Source: Symsagittifera roscoffensis
Lineage: Eukaryota > Xenacoelomorpha > Acoela > Convolutidae
Length of the DNA: 64,000 nucleotides
Direction of reading: 5' to 3'
Assembly: GCF_963678635.1 (NCBI RefSeq)
Contig: NC_087067.1
Location: forward strand, 40,196,379-40,260,378
The notes beneath the pieces were generated by a model, which was not told the DNA's origin, ran no database searches, and was given only the letters and a program-made list of their open reading frames with translations. Both the position numbers and the translations under genes were made by a program. Of this stretch, positions 22,870 through 34,935 are shown piece by piece; positions within the stretch are counted from its first letter, which is position 1; every line of letters starts with the position of its first letter.

Positions 22870-25800
22870 GAATATATTAAATTGTTTTTATTTTGTTTTA
22901 CACCTTAATTGTAACCTAAATTGTTTAAAAAAATGGAAATTTGGGCATTATCTAACCCCTAAACTTCGTTATGTCGACCTGGGTTCATCGACAGGCTTAC
23001 TATGGGGTCCTTTTTTATAGGTAAAGGGACTAAAAAAAACTGGGGGTAAATATACCTTTTCCAACCTTTTTTTTGATAATATTTTATAGCAAATTAAGTG
23101 GTATTGTTTGTTTTACAGTCCCACCACGGTGAAAAAGAATAGAAGGTCTGTGGGTTTAAAGTGCTTGGTTCGCCGTATCTCACAGAGTTTTCTTCTGTGG
23201 GTTGTTGCATTATTTCTTCTTGGAAGAGGAATAGGAATCCAAAGTAAAAAAGCAGTATCAGTTTGTTTTAAATTGCGTTAAGCATTTGCTGCAATTTTTT
23301 TGTGAAACGGATGATTATCCGTCAAGTGCCGATAACTTTTTATATAAGTAGTTCGGGAATCACCTTGACTTTTTTCGCTATTTCGTAGTACACATCGCAG
23401 GTTGAGTAAAGGAAAAAGGACATAGTGTATACTGGTGTACGGCAAATGAGGTAGAGAGTTTTTCCGTGTTGGGCGAAAGTTTCGTTTACTACTTCGTCGC
23501 AGTCTGTACAAACAAGATGGGGAGGTTGGTGTGTTAAGTTTTTATTTTGTTTCTTGAAAGCCGTTTTGTGTTCATAATATATTGGACATGTATGTTGAGA
23601 GGTTGAGTTACTAGGTTTTAGAAACACCTTGCAAACTGCTTGATGTAAGTGTTAAATTGGAAAGCATACCGTTTTGACGAATTCGAGGAAGGAGGATGTC
23701 ATTTAAAAAAAAAGGTTACAGTGGGATCCTTTGATCAGATGTTGGCCTAAAGAGAAGACTTGAGCTTCGAATGGCAAGTTTTGTTTTAAATTATTGCATT
23801 GCACTGATGTCAATATAGTTTTCGTGGAATTCCAAATGTGAATGTAAATTTCTCCAATGTTTTGGTAGTTTCGGTTGCGGTTGTTATATGCTTGTAGAAA
23901 TTGTGAAACGGATTCTACGATTACTACGCGATTTTTCTTCCCATTTGATTTGATATTGGTTGAATCGGTACTCTCTGGTCAATGTGAACTGTGTCGAAAG
24001 AGAAAGGTAATGTATTATCTCTGTTCTTTTTTCCAATAGTGCTTCTTTATGATCATGTCATTTTTTTACCAAGTCATCCTCTGCTGAAAGATCTGGTATC
24101 CATTTATACATTTCTGGCCGAAAAAAAAATCGTTTAACGTTTGTTTAAGTTTTATCTTTACCTACATGTCCTGAGAGTTGATCTTTAGTGCAAGTTCAAA
24201 TCTTTTTTTTTAAAGTGACATTGTGGAACACATCTTTATTTCTCTTATTATTTCCGAGCTATCAAATGCTTGTTCAATGCCTGAAAAATTTCCTCGTAAT
24301 AACGATTTTTCGAAAGTGTTCATGTATGACGACAAGACTTTAGAATGTCTCTGATGAATGCTTTTGGTATCTTTGTTTTCTTTGAATAAATGTTGCATTA
24401 TTTTAAAAACTGGATCGTTTTTTGTTTTTTTGAATTATTTCTGTGTTTAGATCTGTTGCTTTTCCTTCATACAGTTTCTTTAACATTTGAGATGGTTAAA
24501 GTTTATACAAAATTGTTCATCTCTTAACTTTTACCAAGTAGATAGGAGTTCTGTTTTATTAGTTTCATACTTTTCTCTCTTACAATATTTTGCTGGGAGT
24601 AAGTGGAGAGATGTAAGGATTTTAGTGTTCCACTGCTCGTCTAGAAACGGGCACGGTGTCCGTTGTCAGTTGAAGATGTGTGTACGACTCAAAGGTGGTT
24701 GTTTCGGTGTTCGTTTGAATAAATTTTTTTAACTCGAGGAATTACTTGAGTTAAAGTTTTTAGCATTGAGTGACTATAAAAGAAAATAACGATACGAAAG
24801 GAGTTTTTTAAGAGAGAGAAAGAATAAACTAAAATTTATCGAAGTTTTTAACCGTCTGTCTGGTCGAGTCACTTGAAAATGCAGGCCGGCTCATACAAAA
24901 CAATTCTAATTTTTCCCTGCATCTGCTCTTTTACTTCAGTCCTTTAATCTCTGATCCTCCCTTTGACCAGGAGACAGACATTTGCAGTTTTTTTATTGTT
25001 TATATTAATTGGGAGAATTTCTTCACCCGCCTTAGTTACTTCAGTTTTCAGAGCGGTGTGGGATTCATCTGTTTTCAAAGCCAAAACAATGGGCAAACTC
25101 TGCCTGACTGGCGCCGTGGTTAAATTTTAACTTACTTCTATCATCATTTAAGCTTAATTAAAATTCGTTGCCTTTTTCCAAGGTTAATAAAACTGAAAGA
25201 AAAAAATAGTTTGAAGCGTTAGATATTTGGATCTGACTATTAAAGTTTCGAGTTAAGTTGCTCAGTTGAAATCTGAATCGAAGTTAAAAAGGAGTTTTAA
25301 TCTGAAGGTGTGAACGAATTTAGAAATGAAAAGAGTCCACTCGAATCTTATGTTAACAATAAAAACAATAGCCTTTTTTTTAATGAAGCAATTCCATTAC
25401 TACAATTTATCCATTTTTGTCAAATTGGGTTAAGTTAAACAAAAAAGCATAGAAAAAAATAAGAGTGTTAAGCCATATATTTTTTCTTTGAATTTCGAAA
25501 GATGAAGCTTTCTCAAAAAACAAGTCAATTTTTTTTCTTTTGCTTTGCGTTCATGACTCTTTTCTATACTTCACTCTGAAATCGTCCTTCCTAGTAGTTG
25601 TTAACCTTGTCGAAGTGTGTGAAATAAATTATGATCTTTTAGTATTTATTTTTTAGCAAGTTCAAGCAAACCCAAATTTTGGATTCCTAAATTGTAAATT
25701 GGTTCTTGTTTGGATATTTTGTCGAAACCCACGTATCGCTATTAAACTTGGAAAGTGACTTCTAGATTGACATTAAAATTGTTTCAAGTTAAATTTATTT

Positions 25801-26066
25801 TGTTAAATTGAATAGTTGTAAGTATTCACATTCATGAAGTTATGGCACGCAATGGACTAAAGTTTAGTGAGGAATACTGAGGACCTCTTCATTAGAAGCT
25901 TCAAAGAAAATACCAAGTAACGATTCTCTTCACGCATGATCTGCGAGTCTTAGCACTCATCAATCACCTAACTTTTGATAGTTTTGAAGCTTGGTTAATG
26001 TGTTACAGCTCTCGAATTTCAAAATAAGAGACGATAAATTTATATATTTTTTTTAGATAGTTTTGA
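22870..26066. other. Intergenic region with a retrotransposon fossil and M1 repeats
   Basis: Besides the fossil at about 23300-24900, the region holds an M1 repeat remnant near 25365-25600 (TTTGTCAAATTGGGTTAAGT, then TTCATGACTCTTTTC). The stretch 24900-25350 shows nothing I can name. Confidence 0.5.
23300..24900 (-). mobile_element. LTR-retrotransposon pol fossil (probably Ty3/Gypsy-like), fragmentary
   Basis: On the reverse strand the text has residual protein-like character over about 1.6 kb. A stretch at about 24090-24180 resembles the zinc-binding region that begins retrotransposon integrases. It is an old, incomplete copy with many breaks. I see neither flanking LTR with confidence, so the family call rests on the integrase-like part alone. 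Confidence 0.55.
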
Positions 26067-29000
26067 ATGTCGCTGACTACTAAAATCCTGCTCGTGGGTC
26101 CCCAAAATGCGGGAAAAACAGTCCTAGCCAAGTACATTTTCAGTAGAGATGCTGATGACCTGGGTTTCCTAGAGAACAACATGGAAGAAAAGGAGTTCGA
26201 GGCCTTTAAGATGGATCTAGGGTCTGAAGGAGACGTTTCCACTTACCCTCTAAGGATTCATGAGAGGAATATTGAAGATTTCCAGGTTTGCGAGTTCTTT
26301 GTTAAACGCGAGTTTTTATGGTTATAACTAGATGCCCATAGAATCAAAAAGATGTCTCTTTTATACTGTTGATATTCTATGCTTATGTTGACATGCTTCA
26401 TCTGAAAAATAATAGGTTTCTCTAAATTTGCGATAAAAATAAAATGAGGAATCAGTTTCAAGTTATCAGTTCACGAATTCTTATCCACTAAGTATTAGAT
26501 TTACTTTCCACTTAGTTTACATTTAGGACTACAAGATATTACAAAGTTAGAAAGGACAGACAAAAAGACACAAAAAGAGGTAATATAGAAACGATAGAAG
26601 AAAAAGAGTGTTTTTTTTCCAGCTCTCCTCGGGTGCAGTTGTGAGTGTGAATGTGCAAATATGGGATGTGAGTGGAGACCTGGAGAGGATGAGGGACAAG
26701 TTGGAGGTGGTCTGTGGCAACGCACTTGGGGCTGTGTTCGTCTACAATCCAGGCAGACAGGGACACGGAGAACTACTGGATCAGGTATGTCGGAGAAAGA
26801 CTTACTAATTTATTCAACGAAATCATTGAAGAATGGTTTCTCCTTTTTTGAGAGGGTACGATAAAAGGTGTTCTTAAGAGTCGATGGACGTAGTTCAGAC
26901 TCTTCAAGGTCTTTTTTTGATTTTTTATGATTTTTTATTTTTTTTTGTTTTTCATGAAAAGTCTTCAGGCTCAAATTTACTTTTTCGCGTATTGACTTTT
27001 GATTTCTTTTTAAGGTCAGTTCATTTCCTTTATTAAAACAAAAGCAAACTCAACAATCGAGCAGCAAAAGTGTTAAGGTCACGAAAAACGAGATTGACTT
27101 CCAGTTTGGAAAAGGGAATTTATTTTCCAGATTTCACAGCGAAATAATCTTTTTTAATGATTGATTCAGTTTTCTCAAATTACGTTAATTTTATCAAAAA
27201 GATGCCAATCATAAATTGTTCAAGAAACTCAAAAAGCTTTAAAAGCGCCTATTTTTTTCTTTGAAGTTCGAAAGTACTTTTTCAAACAAGTTAGTATTTT
27301 TTCTGTTTTCTAGCATTCATTGACTCTTTTCCAACTGTCTGTTCGTTATGTTTAATGGGCCATATAATGTTCAGGCTAAAACTGCCAGGATAAAATCCTA
27401 CCAGGTATAATCGCCCGGGACTAAACCCTCCTAGGTCGAAGTCTCCTATATTTGTAACATAACCACATTATTATTTGACAGAAAGCATCTCGCTTAGTCG
27501 AATGAAACGTTGAGAGCTCATTGAAATTGGAAACCATAAATAGAACTAAGTTTGAAGTAAAATTATACATTTAACTTGGCCATAAATCGAACTAAGGTCT
27601 TCGAAATGGTATGGCACCGCAGGCTTCTCAGGCTCCTCCACGGCTCCAGCGTACCCAGGGGAATATTCAGATGGCATTGTCGAACTACTTTATTGGGCGC
27701 CATGACTCTTTTTTAGAAACCCTTTGTCAACAACTAGGCTTTTCTGAACAGGGGTTCTGGAAGGTTCTTTATCTCCTACACTTTTAAACTTTTACAAGCA
27801 TGTTTTTTTTCTTCAAAATCATCCATACGAAACCGTAACTAATGCAATCCAAGATGGTCTTCCCTCTAAAGTTCTGCCATTGTGCTCTCCTGATATTTCC
27901 TCGACCGAGGAACTACTACCCGATCAACAAAGAGCACATTAGCACGGCCAAGATCTGGTTACAGAGTTTTTTTTTCATACCGCAATAGAATTGCACCCAA
28001 TGTCCCCCGAATTGTCTTTTAACGTTTTTTCGTATATCAGTTATGTGTTTTTCAGTCTTACAGGCCATGACGTTGTTTTTAAGCAATTTTACAGCCATTG
28101 ACCAATAAAAAACGCGCATAACAAATACAATTATTTCGTTTAGTTTGTCGTATAACGTGTACGGTATACAGTGCTTATTAAGATTATCCGTCAAAATGAA
28201 CTAAACTTGAAAATTAAAATACGTTTTTCTCAAATTGGGTTGGATTTAGGTGAAAAGTAATGAAGACAAAGAATTTTAGCAGAAGACAATGAAGACTGCC
28301 TTAGAATTTTAGCAGAATTATGCGGTGCAATTAGATTTTCGAAATTCGGTTCTCAAATTCCCTAAAAAGGATCATTTTTAGATTTTTTTGTCAATCAAAA
28401 ATTACGCCAAAACTACCGAATCAATTACTGACACAGTTATATCAAATTGAGCCTCTTGCGTACCCAACAAAGTTTAAGAAGGGTAAACTCTCGATAAATT
28501 TGCTCAAATTGTTCAGCAGTTGTTTTTTTTAAAGATTGGTGTTTTATATTGTGAAAACGATTTTTTGTCTATCAATTAATCTTAAAATATTTTTTAACAA
28601 TATTTTGGATGTTAAACGTTTCTTTTCGGAAGAGACTCTTTTTGATATAATTGTGTCAAAAATTAACCGGTAGTTTTGGTTTAATTTTGCTAGACCACAA
28701 AATCCAAAAATGATCCTTTTCAGGTAAATTTTTGGGCGCGATTTTGGCGAAACCGATTATACCATATTTTATGGCTTAAATTCTTAGCAAATTTTGTGGG
28801 GCATAGGAAATTAGACGACAAGCAAATAAAACGACCGTAAAAACGGATTTTAGACGATAATTTTTTCGCGAATTAAGACGACAAGAACTGGGCCAACAAA
28901 ACTTTTTGTTAAGAATGAAGTTACACAGAGACAAAAAGATATTCTTATCACAGAATGGACAGAATTCTTACTGTAAATTAATTATAAAACGTTAAGGCGA

Positions 29001-29962
29001 AAAACTTTATACATTTTTCAAATGCCTAAATTATAGAACTGTGACATTAATAACCTGATTTGTGGTTGGATATCCTGTGTTACTCAAGGAAAGTTAATTT
29101 AAGTCTGTAAACAATATTCACGCAATTTGCACGAAACGTATCGTCTAAATTTCGTTATTTTTTGGTCGTCTAATTTGCTTGTCGTCTAATTTCTTAAGCC
29201 CCAAATTTTGTCTCTTGAAGTCAACCCAATTTGAGATAAACGTATTTTGAATTTCAAGTTATTGCGTTTCGTCCGGATAATTTGAATCAGCCCTGTACTG
29301 GTCCGGATCGGATGCAAACGTTTGATTGCTAATTAGGGTATCATGTTCAAACAAAGCTAACTGATATTCCTCGACATCGGTATTGTATTTTTGCAGTGGT
29401 TCCGCGAATTAGAGAACCTGCTTCCCTCCTCGGCCGAGAAGATCCTCTACCCGTACAAGATGCCAGACCAGAAACAGAATAGCAGGGCAGTGCATCCCAA
29501 ACTGACGAGTAGAGTGAGGACAGTCGAGGACTGCAATGCGTACGAGAGGGATTCGATTAGAAGAATGCACACGGAGTTCAACCAGATGTTACGCAAGGTA
29601 AGAAACTGCGAAATTACCAGAACGCTACGAATGACTTTCAGCCAATTAAACATAATTATTTCTGTTAAAATTCCAAGCAAGTTTTTCATAATTTTTTCCT
29701 CTGAAGCCACCCCAATTTGAGAAAAACCCGTTTTAAATTTCAAGTTTATTGATTTTTGTCCAGATAATTTAAATCAGCGCTGTTCTGGTCCTTTCAGTCA
29801 AGACTGGCTGCAGATAAATTTATTGAAATTTATTGTTTAATGCAAAAATATCATGTAAAAGTCGTGGGTATATCGAAGTTTGGTTTGGTGGTCGTTCCAA
29901 AATGCCCTATTTCTATATTTTCGAGTCCTTCAAGAAATTTTCATTGTGTGTTTATTTCGTGA
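26067..29962 (+). CDS. IFT22: Rab-like small GTPase, IFT22/RABL5-like
   Basis: IFT22 is the Rab-like subunit of the intraflagellar transport B complex in cilia. Exons 26067-26285, 26623-26784 and 29397-29597 are all phase 0 with good splice signals and encode 194 aa. A probable last exon, 29798-29962, follows a TTTCAG acceptor and adds 54 aa to a stop (248 aa in total; human 185). The P loop GPQNAGKT at residues 11-18 and the start KILLVGP match IFT22 (KILFVGPCESGKTVLAN). WDVSGD is the switch II WDxxGD. WFRELENLL matches the family W-containing helix. No NKxD guanine-specificity motif is seen, as is usual for IFT22. The end of exon 3 (RRMHTEFNQML) resembles the C-terminal helix of human IFT22. 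The terminal exon is poorly supported. An acceptor-like TTTTAG ends 10 nt before the ATG. Intron 2 carries a nested pair of DNA transposons. Confidence 0.75.
26874..27352 (+). mobile_element. M1 MITE-like repeat in IFT22 intron 2
   Basis: It starts with AAGAGTCGATGGACG and closes the first stem at GACTCTT; it ends with GCATTCATTGACTCTTTTCC, the near inverse of the start. The interior shares TTTTTCGCG, a TCACGAAAAACGAGATTGAC word and TTTTCTCAAATTACGTTAA with the 21577 copy. Confidence 0.65.
28203..29270. mobile_element. Foldback element with long inverted repeats, in IFT22 intron 2
   Basis: The left arm (about 28203-28450) and right arm (about 28655-28797 plus 29203-29270) are inverted and diverged copies. 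Landmarks are ACGTTTTTCTCAAATTGGGT near the left tip with its inverse at the right tip, and CCAAAACTACCG with its inverse near 28670. The right arm is interrupted by the younger MITE at 28798-29202. No coding content is seen. The innermost part shares TCTCAAATTGGGTT with the M1 repeats. Confidence 0.7.
28798..29202. mobile_element. Mutator-like MITE with 9-bp target duplication
   Basis: The 405-bp element has terminal inverted repeats of about 45 bp beginning GGGGCATAGGAAATTAGACG on the left and, inverted, GGGGCTTAAGAAATTAGACG on the right. It is flanked by perfect 9-bp direct repeats AAATTTTGT at 28789-28797 and 29203-29211. A 9-bp duplication is characteristic of Mutator-like elements. No transposase frame fits, so it is non-autonomous. 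Confidence 0.85.
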
Positions 29963-30598
29963 ATATTGAGGCCAAGATACGTATCAGTGGCTTCGTTTGA
30001 AGAGCTGAACAGCTCGTATGCGGTTCCTCTGTGAGTTAGTTCGGGATGAATGGTCTTAATGTAGATATGAATGTCTAGGTGGTGGACAGACAATACACGA
30101 GAAGAGAGAAACAGGAGAGATCTCTCATGAACACGAACAACTACTGAATAGTCAAGTTTAACCGAAGGATTCAGTCTGTGCAATTGTCAAATAGACCAAA
30201 AAAGAAGTTAGAAAGCGGATTGTATAAAGCTGATTACTTGTAAATAGTGTAGTTTTTTGTATCAATTACGATGTAAATGACGTAAAATGTAATTTAAAAC
30301 TGATTCGATGTTGTTTTCAGAAAAATAATTATAGGAGCTGGATTTTTTTGTTCGAATAGTTCACTAACCTTGTCAAAATATATTTTGAGTGTTGAAAAAA
30401 TAACAATTTTTTGTCTAATCGCTCTTAAAACTAAATCAAATAGCTTATTTGAAAAGCTCTAATAGTTCGGCGCTGAAAACTATGGTCCCGCTCGATTTTA
30501 ATATCAAAAACAGTAAAGCGGTAATTTCGGTGAAGTATGATTGATGGCTGAAGATTTTTCAAAAAACAACTCTAGTTAATTTTTCAGAATAGTATAAA

Positions 30599-31162
30599 AT
30601 GGCTCTGCAGGCAATCAGAAGGGCGAATGTGCGCTTGCCTCCAGAGGTGAACCGTATCTTGTATGTGAGGAATCTGCCTTACAAGATCAGTAGTGAAGAG
30701 ATGTACGATATATTCGGGAAGTATGGACCCATCAGACAGATCAGAGTGGGGGACAAGGCAGACACAAAGGTCAGCTGATGTTATAGTTCTTTTTCATATT
30801 TCCCCCCTCAAATGACGTCCACCCCGTGAAATACACCCCTCGCCCTAAACCCGCTACTGGTTGTTATCAACTTGATTAAACTATTTTGAAAAGATTATCA
30901 GCCCACTAAATTTGTAATTAAAAAGAAATTTAAAATGAAGTTTGTTTGGTTTCAGGGCACCGCCTACGTAGTTTACGAAGACATCTTTGATGCCAAGAAT
31001 GCATGTGATCACTTGTCCGGATTCAACGTCTGTGGCAGATACCTCATAGTGCTTTACTACCAACCGCACAAGATGCACAAGAAGATAGACCAGGAGAAGA
31101 AGTCCCAGGAGATCGCAGACTTGAAAGCCAAGTATGGAGTCCAGGACACGCCGAAACACTGA
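30599..31162 (+). CDS. SF3B6: Splicing factor 3B subunit 6 (p14/SF3b14a)
   Basis: SF3B6 is the small RRM protein of the U2 snRNP that contacts the branch-point adenosine and SF3B1. Two exons, 30599-30769 and 30956-31162, join in phase 0 to give 125 aa, the same length as human. The N-terminal [20 protein letters not shown] and the junction [20 protein letters not shown] are almost identical to the human protein, covering RNP2 (ILYVRNL) and RNP1 (KGTAYVVY). The C-terminal helix ([20 protein letters not shown]) keeps the basic SF3B1-binding character. A TTTTTCAG acceptor-like site ends 11 nt before the ATG. The gene follows IFT22 by about 640 bp on the same strand. Confidence 0.98.
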
Positions 31163-31387
31163 ACCAGAAGAGTTGCAATTTTGGTCTGGTTGTAACGAGA
31201 TAATTGATGGTCTGCAAGTCAAAGTCTGCAAAAAGGAAGAGATTTGGTCCTGATCTGGAAGTGCAAATAGAAACTTGATGATTTATTGTCGCTGTATAAA
31301 TTATATTCTTATTTTTTTTTTGCTTAGTAGTTCATTTTGTTCTGTCCTTTTTAGCATTATTATTTAACAGAAAACTGAGTTAGAAAA

Positions 31388-31393
31388 AATAAA
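31388..31393 (+). terminator. Possible poly(A) signal AATAAA of SF3B6
   Basis: AATAAA lies 226 bp after the SF3B6 stop; it is the first canonical hexamer downstream. Confidence 0.5.
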
Positions 31394-31736
31394 AGCGAAT
31401 CAGGAATCTTAGATTGGTATCTGTATGTTTCAGCGGAATTAGTTGAGCTGTTCTTTTCTGTGTTACTAGAACTTGATCTTAGTTATATCTGTTTTTTTTC
31501 TGTCTTGTTGCTGCAAACACTCATGAAATGAGTGAAAAGGAGCATTGGATTTATGACTCGGTGTTTTATGGCACTTTTTCGATAGTTGCAAGAAAAACGC
31601 CATCAAGTAGAGTGCGCTCCCATATTAAAGTCTTTCCAGCTGCGGTTTGGACCGAAACATTTTTTGACAAACATCATGTACCACTCAAATGCTCCCTTTT
31701 ATTAAGTGTAAAAGAAGGAAGTCATTTTCACTTATT

Positions 31737-32519
31737 ACCGTTGCGATGAGCAAGGACATTGCAAGCGAGTACTAGACTTTTTTTCCGTTAACAACTTTTA
31801 CACTTAAGTAGTAATTAGTTCGTAGTCCGATTCTTAAGCCCTTTTGAGGTTGTAATTATCTTTTCAAAAAAAACTCAATTTTTTTCGGGTTCGGGATTTT
31901 TGTTCTAGTTTTTGTCGGCTCATTTCCCGATTTTTTCAAACGCCATTTTTTTTATCTGGCCTAGTTTTTATTTTTTTAACTTTTCAAAGCATTGTTTTTA
32001 TCCAATTTACACAGTTTTTACTTTAACTGAAACTGCACAAATTGTAAATTTACCATGTCTGACTGGATTTTTTTTTCATTTTTTTAATATTCAAACAGTT
32101 TCAGCTTATGTTATATCGACTTAGCCAATTTATTTTGCGTAATTTTGTGGGCAAAATATATCCGTTCGGGATTATGTGTTTCAGTTTGGATAGGTCGTAA
32201 AAAGTTTTAATTTATGAAAATTTTCATAACAGTTTTGTTTTCGGCTCAACAGGTTTCGACCCAAAGTTCCGACGTGTCGCTCGGTAAATGGTTTCCATTT
32301 TTATGGGCTGTTTGCGAATTTCATCCGATACAAGTATGAATGAAATTTTTGTAGCTGTAATTTTTCAACTTTTGTTAAGTTATTTTTTCAAGTAATTTTT
32401 TCTAACATAATTTTTCAAACAATTTTTTTTGATTTTTCTCTTTTTTTTCATTCATCATTTTGTAGCGCAATGTGTGTTTTGCGTCACAATTGTTGCGCAG
32501 CTCCGCTTCGCCTCTGTGT
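31737..32519 (+). mobile_element. TH element, C type
   Basis: It starts ACCGTTGCGATGAGC, then ATTGCAAGCGAGTACTAGAC, and ends TTGCGCAGCTCCGCTTCGCC plus CTCTGTGT. The middle (TTTTTGTCGGCTCATTTC, AACGCCATTTTTT, then ATGTTATATCGACTTAGCC) parallels the 43398-44121 copy along its whole length, including the end order, so both ends are defined by comparison. Confidence 0.8.
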
Positions 32520-34408
32520 ACAGATCTTGATGTTTTTTTTTCAGAAAGTTAATGAAGCGTTTCACGCTTCATTGTGACTTTTCGTAGTCATCGAAAAATG
32601 CAAATCATACTTAGTATTTGAACCTGAAAGAGCTCGAACAGGATATATTTTCTTCTAAGTTTGAAGCTTGAAAAATCATTTGAAAATTCAAAAAAATCCA
32701 CACTTTCCTTGTTCTGTTATCCGTTTTCAACTGTCGGTTGGCTATGTATAGTTTTTCGAGACGGGCATTCATGATTTTTCATCTATACATAGTTTTTTTC
32801 AAGGTTAGCGTGCGCGAAAAAAACTCAATTGTTTTAGTCACAGTTGTTCAAGAAGAAAAGAATTATTTGGCACCTGTTCTCAGTAACTTACTAACTAACC
32901 GAGCCACAAAAATTTCAGTTAAATAAAAGTGTTTAGTGTTTTGAAACGTTTTGGAAAACTTATCTAGATTCCTTGAAAAAAGGATGACAAAATCGCATGA
33001 AAGTTTCAGAGGTAGTCTTATTCCGTAGGGCAAAATAAATATGTTTAGGTGATCACTGTAATTTCTTCTTTCAAGGACCAATTTGGACCACAATGGCCAT
33101 TTTAATAGAATGTTTACTTTGATCGAGGGCAACTGAACTGAGCTACTCTCTATAAAGATGTCAATATTTGATTTCAAGGGTTTACCAATTGATCACGGCT
33201 CTGAAAATGTAAGTTTTCTCGGTCTGCAATAAGTTTTTTGCGGGTGAACTCCATCTCAAATGAGCGGAGTAAAAGAAATGTTCAAGCGAATTGAAATGTT
33301 TTCAGCTAAATAATTGAAGGGTTCTATGCGACAATTTTCTAAACACCTTAACAATTGTAAATTTTTTCTCAATTTCACACAGTTTTGAGTATCATTTCAG
33401 ATTGTGAAAAATGACCTTTCGAGTAATTCTGTGAAACTGATCAGTGATAATTTTGTAAATGGGAGCTGAGATAATTTGCGATTGATGTAATCATGTTGTC
33501 AAGCTTGTAAGTAAATGTTGTCGAAACTGTCCCTTAAATACGGCATTTTAGAGAGTAAGACCCAAATATGCGTTCAATATTGTCCACGAACGTATTTACA
33601 TAGTCCAGCTTGAGATTTTCCAATTGAGCCAAATCTCTCAAATGAGGGGAAAAATATCAAAAATTTAACAAAAAAATGTTCTTGAAATTGAAAGAGCTAA
33701 CAGTTTTTGCAATTTTTTTTTTCGAATTTTTAATTGCTTAGCACATCTCTATAATTTGTCATTAATTATCTTAGCTGTCTGATAGCTATGTCTAGCTTCT
33801 CGTGCGACTCTTATAGAAATGCTCTTCTAAGTAACCCTCGAGAAAATCCTGATAATGCGTTTATGCAAATCAGTAGCTTGGTTTTTGTAGCTCCTCTGCT
33901 TGTCAACAAAAAAGTTATAGCCCCAAAAAATATAATTGTGGGGCCCAGTAGTTGTTGGGGGCTAATGAACGACGATGTCTATTGTAGAATATACTGGTTT
34001 CTCAGTTGGGAAAGGCGTTCTTGATTCCCAGCGTTGTTCATAGTTTTTGCACATCGTATTCTAATCGTTTATTTACATTTTTGATACAAACACTCAAAGA
34101 GTGAATGTCGTAGGGTGAATTTTCCGTGCGATTGTAGGGTCAAGGAATGCTAGTAGAGTCTAAATTGTGCTATCCAATCCAGTCGTGATTCATATTTTAA
34201 AAAGGCAAATATACTGCAGAATGTTTGTCAAAATTCTGGCAATCTTATTACCGCAATCTGGTTCACAATTGTTTTCTATTTTTTTAAATCTAATTCATGG
34301 ATAGTTACTTCAACCCCTGTGAAGTACAAAGAAAACAGCAGAAAACTTTTAAAAGTTAAATATTCGATGATTGTTTTAGAGTCGCTTAATTCAGTGCTTA
34401 TTTAAGTC

Positions 34409-34590
34409 AAGTTTGATTGCGTTTTCTGTCGATTGATCAGACTTGCATGCCACGCGGCCCGACTGGTCACTCTTAAAAAAATGCCCTTAAAATATCAATT
34501 GAGAAAGTTTTGAAAAATGCAGTTGAAAGAGTGAATTTAATTGATGAAGCTGAAAAATTGGGTAGGGCGACAGTTCGTAACCGTTAACAA
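34409..34590 (-). pseudogene. Stray copy of GPCR exon 7 and its flanking intron
   Basis: The text matches 45338-45500, that is, the 5' part of exon 7 of the GPCR at 44607-51220 plus the adjoining intron. Shared words include GCGTTTTCTGTCGA, CTTGCATGCCACGCGGCC and ACTGGTCACTC. Both copies are then followed by the same minisatellite (GAATTGTCGCTTGTTA units). The copy carries substitutions and small indels and lies outside any gene model, so it is a pseudogene fragment from a partial duplication. Confidence 0.8.
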
Positions 34591-34734
34591 TTCGTGGCAA
34601 GCGAACATTCGTTACAAACGAGAATCCATAACAAGGCATTGGTAAGTAGCATACGCTTGCGTTGCTGAGCTTACAACCGACAGGAGAGGAATACTGCGCG
34701 TGATCAGTGATCTTCGCTTAATCTATTCTTACGA

Positions 34735-34790
34735 ATTGCCTTTTGTTAAGAATTGTCGCTTGCTACGAATTGTCGCTTGTTATGAATCGA
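34735..34790 (+). repeat. Minisatellite fragment, unit about 17 bp
   Basis: About three copies of ACGAATTGTCGCTTGTT-like units; a longer array of the same unit is at about 45540-45650. Confidence 0.7.
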
Positions 34791-34935
34791 TGAACATAGT
34801 TCAGACTCATACATAGGTCGCGATGTTTGCTTTTAGCTTTTTTCAGGAAAGTATCAAAATTTGTTCAGGCTCAAATTTTATGTTTCACAGTAAGAATTTT
34901 GAATTCTTTTGAAGTTCAGCTCATTTACTTTGTTT

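Noticed and set aside
29941-30183. An 80-residue reverse-strand frame as a gene
   Set aside because: It overlaps the probable last exon of IFT22, has no start context and no family resemblance.
33788-34024. A 78-residue plus-strand frame as a gene
   Set aside because: It overlaps an M1-like remnant, has no splice support and no recognised motif.
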